A stretch of 64,000 nt of DNA, taken from the NCBI GenBank assembly GCA_949318235.1, contig OX439137.1, positions 23,733,653-23,797,652 on the forward strand, in the 5' to 3' direction. Origin of the DNA: Ecdyonurus torrentis (taxonomy: Eukaryota; Arthropoda; Insecta; Ephemeroptera; Heptageniidae). Position numbers and translations under genes: made by a program. The notes below the pieces were generated by a model that saw nothing but the letters and a program-made list of their open reading frames with translations, had not been told where the DNA came from and searched no databases. Position 1 is the stretch's first letter. Every line of letters starts with the position of its first letter. Shown piece after piece: positions 59,256 through 64,000 of the stretch.

Positions 59256-61388
59256 TTGACAAGATGAAGATATAGGAAAGAAAACTATACGGAAAATGTT
59301 ACACTTTTTGTTGTGGTTTGTTACCTTTGCAATTTCTTAAGCTGTCAAAAGCTTATTGATGTACCACAATATATATATTTTTAACTTAAGAACTTAATTA
59401 TATATATAATAATAAAACAATATGACTTATGATACATTTGTTATGCATATTTTATAGGAATATAAGTGTAAGAAAAAAAAATGAATTAAGAAGAAATCAT
59501 ATTAAAAAGTTACTATTCTGACTTTTTTTTAGAACAAATTTCATAAACAGTACAATGTTTTTTAAGATGTGTAGAGCTAACTTTTTTCCACTGAAGAAAT
59601 AACGTTTATACTAACAAGTTACTGTTCAAATGTTTTTAAATCCAGCTATTAGATTGTACTGAAGAGTTATGTATGTATCTGATTTTTTTTTTTGAAATTT
59701 ATATTTTCCATGTGTAATATTTCTTTTGCCCATTTATTCATCTTTCGTACAAGTCTAAAATGAAAGATTTGTACAGAAAGAGATATATCTTTGACGTTGC
59801 GTAATTCCCTTGCGAGGGTGAGCCATGACGAATGCTTTACGGTACTTTAGCTTCAAGCTACGTAATGCACAGGCACTGTAATATGAAATTGTATTATGTT
59901 GCCTTATATATAAGTAGCATGTGTTTATATGAGAAAAAATGTTGATTAAATCTCATAAAGAATGTATTATTTTTTCTTAGGGCAATGAAGTAAAAATTTA
60001 TATACCACAGTACCTAATTTTTACCAATAAAAATATCCTAATATATTTTGTGCTTCGTATTCGTAATGTTTAGCAGATAGAATAAAGTAAAAAAAAGTTG
60101 TCATGAAACTTAAAAATCATTTGAATATTATTATTTTAATAGATTCAACAAAACAAGTTTTTATTTTATTACAAATATGTGTTTGTGAAATTAAAAAATA
60201 ACGCTCAACTGTTATATCATGCGTGTAATCTTTGTCAAAAATATGTTTCTTAAAAATAAATATCATTAAGTATCGCTATTGTTAACTGCATTTAGCATTA
60301 TGTAAAATAAAAACTGAAAAATTTATAAATGTATTAACGTATTTTATTTTGTAACAATGCAATGTAAATGTATGCATTGGTAATTTTATGCTAAAAATTT
60401 ATATAAATATATTATAACTTATCTTATCTTATAAATATAAAACTGTATTTTAAAATGTAAAAAAGAGCAGATCATAATAAAGACAAATCAATTAGGTAAA
60501 GTTCTGCAAATAAATATAGTTAAAAAAACTCATGTTTAACATGTGCTACTAACTTTGAATTTGTTCGTTAAAAAAATAAAAATAATAGTTTAGAGGTAAT
60601 AAAAATGTGTGTTAAATGTATATGCTTCATTCCTATGGTTTCTAGTTAGAACTGCCAATGGTCAATTAAGTTTTCTCACTTCTAATTTCTTTCTACAGAA
60701 TCCGTATTCTGTGACGTACAGACACTTTATTGTAGCAAAATAATACTGTACAGACTTTAATTAGCGTAATACTCTATATTAATCAGGCAATAGAATCACA
60801 ATTTATAACACTATGGCTGTGTCTCTCTATAACATTAGTCACGATTAATATCTTAAATAACGCCTTTGTGACCTTAACAAAATTTGTATCTTTATAAGAG
60901 TATATTTTACATAAATCAATAATGTAAACCAAATTTTAAGCTAAAAAATATATGATATTGAAAATATCAGCATAAAAAGAGAACAGCAAAAATTTGATGC
61001 TAAAAATTGAGACACGAGTGAGGATATTATATTGACTCTTCGTATCGTACGTATATTAAAGTTTACACACATACTAAAAAAAAAAAAAAAAAAAAGTGAG
61101 AGACGGAAGGAAATTTGAACGTGTTTGCTTTCAAGAAGACGACACCAAGAGGTCTAGAGGGATATAAAGATATGACAGATATATACCTAGGCAGACATAG
61201 CTAATATTTTATAGTGTTTGTTTACATACGACTCAAGTATACTTTACTGTACGTACGTGAATATGATCGTAGTAAAAATATGATCCATCCAAAATTGAAA
61301 ATTGTGCTCTTCCTGAGAGATATAAAAACTATACAATGGACATGAAATTGGATCTTTATTTGTAAAAAAAATATTATACAATTTTATC

Positions 61389-61445
61389 CTGTATTATTAT
61401 TATTATTTGTCCTGGTCTACCCCGAAAGGGATTATGGCATCATGA
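61389..61445 (+). mobile_element. Possible retroelement end preceding the TTAC array
   Basis: (ATT)n then GTCCTGGTCTACCCCGAAAG and GGATTATGGCATCATGATAC is GC-richer than its flanks and leads directly into (TTAC)n. It may be the 3' end of a non-LTR element whose tail seeded the array. One copy only. Confidence 0.25.
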
Positions 61446-62209
<764 letters not shown>

Positions 62210-62878
62210 TAGACGTACAAATATACAAAAATAATATTTAATTTTGAAACTTTTTGAATATTACAAATTTTAAAGGAGACGTTTATATTATATACAGTAC
62301 GAGTAGGATGATAAAAAATAGTTATAACTCGTCTAATATTGTTAAAATAAATTAAATTATACTAAAAACTCCATGGAGATATACTTTCCCAGACCATAAA
62401 CTTTTATATAAAAAAAAAACAATAACATAAACAAAATGAAATGAATGATAAAATAATATATAATTTTTAAAGTAATAACATTTAATTATCATCTCCATAA
62501 ACTTTATTAAATAAAATTTATCCATAACTTTTAAAATATATTTAATATAAAATTGTTTTATTATAGTATAAAATATAACTGAAATACGATTTTTTTTGGC
62601 TATTTTTTTTTCCCAAAAATAAAATAGACATGAAAATTGAAGTTTGTTTATTGTCATTGAAACCATACAGAATGTAATTTGGTTGTCTTGTCTCTTTGCC
62701 ACAAAACTTTCAACTTTATACGTTTACGCTTGTATGGTCGACAAAATAAGTCACTTCCATGTGATAAAGATAAAGTTTTCTTTTCTTCTTCTTCTTCTTC
62801 TTTTTTTACTGTCCAACTTTTCATTGAGTTGAATAGAAAAAAGATTTCTAATTCAATATATTTACTACTTGATGAAAT

Positions 62879-62880
<2 letters not shown>

Positions 62881-62963
<83 letters not shown>
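62881..62963. repeat. (CT)n microsatellite
   Basis: About 41 CT units, preceded at 62786 by a short (TTC)n run. Confidence 0.97.
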
Positions 62964-62964
<1 letters not shown>

Positions 62965-63625
62965 GCGAATGTAGTGAAAATAACCTTTACTAATTTAAAA
63001 TTATACAGTATATAAATTTTAAATATAAATCTAAGTATAGGGAAAAAAAGAAGAAAGAAAATTGATCCAAAAAATGACGTTGCTTACTTCAGTTTTTTGA
63101 AAGAATTTTTTTATTTTTTATTATTATTAATAAAAATATGAACACACATAAGTCCTACCAAGACAATGAAGTCTTATCTGTGGGTGCTTAATCAACATAA
63201 TATAAAAAAAGTTAGTAAACATAAAATATTACAATACAAATTAAACAAAATCAGCACATTTCACTTTTTCTTTTCTTTTTTATCTACAAGAAAATTAAAA
63301 TATTGTTATACTAAAATTAGAAACAAACAAACAATTATACCTAGTTACAGTAAATTTGCAAATCACTTTATTGGAAATAATATTCGTTAATACTCTACAA
63401 CTGTCAGTAAAATGGTATATATTATTATAAAATATTAATATTGCCTTTTAAAAAAGATACTTGTATTATATTACATTAATTAAAGTTTCCATACTAATGC
63501 GTGGTGTTCACTAAAGGTATTTGCATAAGGTAATAAAATGCAAAGTCAGTGATTTTTTTTACAGTTATTTATAATAAATTTGTATTTGCTAGGAAAATAT
63601 TCCTTTTAAAATCTATTCTACAGGA

Positions 63626-63627
<2 letters not shown>

Positions 63628-63689
<62 letters not shown>
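63628..63689. repeat. (CT)n microsatellite
   Basis: About 31 perfect CT units. Confidence 0.97.
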
Positions 63690-63692
<3 letters not shown>

Positions 63693-63855
63693 GTATTGTA
63701 TTGTACATCAACCTACCCTATACTGTAACTTTCAATGGTAACAGTAACAACGTATACATTATGGAAGAAGGTTATTCAAAAGCCGATATTGTTGTTAGAA
63801 ACTACTTACAAAGTAGTAAACAACTTCTACTTATATATAAGAAAATTCTGACTAC

Positions 63856-63889
<34 letters not shown>

Positions 63890-64000
63890 AAATCCTGAGG
63901 GAAAATTGTTTCCAATTTGTATATGATGCAAGAGAGCTACTTTTTATCCTTGCGCAACAATGTAAAGCCAGGAGAGTACAATAATATTATAATGAGATGT

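Noticed and set aside
62352..62702. 116-codon minus-strand open frame
   Set aside because: Composition is that of AT-rich noncoding DNA (Ile, Phe, Tyr, Lys dominate), with no recognisable motif or splice context.

Overview
This is an AT-rich (roughly a quarter to 30% G+C by eye) animal nuclear DNA window. It has no operons, rRNA genes, canonical tRNA genes or CRISPR arrays. It holds the 3' half of one spliced gene on the minus strand, spread over at least 23 kb, with large introns and flanks filled by small transposons and microsatellites. A GC-richer segment at about 7185-7460 resembles, from memory, an interspersed repeat common in arthropod genomes, so an arthropod with a fairly large genome is my best guess; I cannot name a species.

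Gene: five minus-strand exons (34562-34239, 31396-31056, 17143-16939, 16652-16381, 11708-11547) have GT/AG borders and compatible phases (1/1, 0/0, 1/1, 0/0). They join into one open frame of 433 complete codons plus a stop. The protein starts here inside a hydrophobic segment ending FIVVAACVMTFEARDS. It continues as a long basic, Ser/Pro-rich, probably cytoplasmic tail with a His/Arg-rich stretch. The end of the hydrophobic segment followed by E-x-R-D, and a later GPGRRQ...LLSPH block, resemble my recollection of the TMEM200 (DUF2371) family. That is a tentative call. The exons coding the first membrane segment and the promoter are not visible and probably lie beyond 64000.

Layout: 1-11546 is downstream flank (3' UTR and repeats). 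11547-34562 is the gene with four introns of about 4.7, 0.29, 13.9 and 2.8 kb. 34563-64000 is most simply one long upstream intron. In the introns and flanks I can separate at least thirteen repeat families by comparing copies within the window. They include a TA-flanked family (A, about 14 copies), a family with TATAGGGTGTATGC ends (B, 6 copies), a TTAA-flanked piggyBac-like family (C, 5 or 6 copies), several long-palindrome elements (D, E, F, L, O and others), a LINE open-reading-frame tail and a tRNA-like SINE. There are also eleven long (GA)n/(CT)n arrays and a (TTAC)n array of about 190 units.

The most interesting points are a family A element split by a hairpin element that is itself split by another family A element; a strong excess of the palindrome TGACGTCA, mostly carried by unrelated small transposons; a degenerate triplication of the gene's last coding segment; and small transposons lying within about 70 bp of splice sites. 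I saw no convincing evidence for a wholly new multi-gene system.
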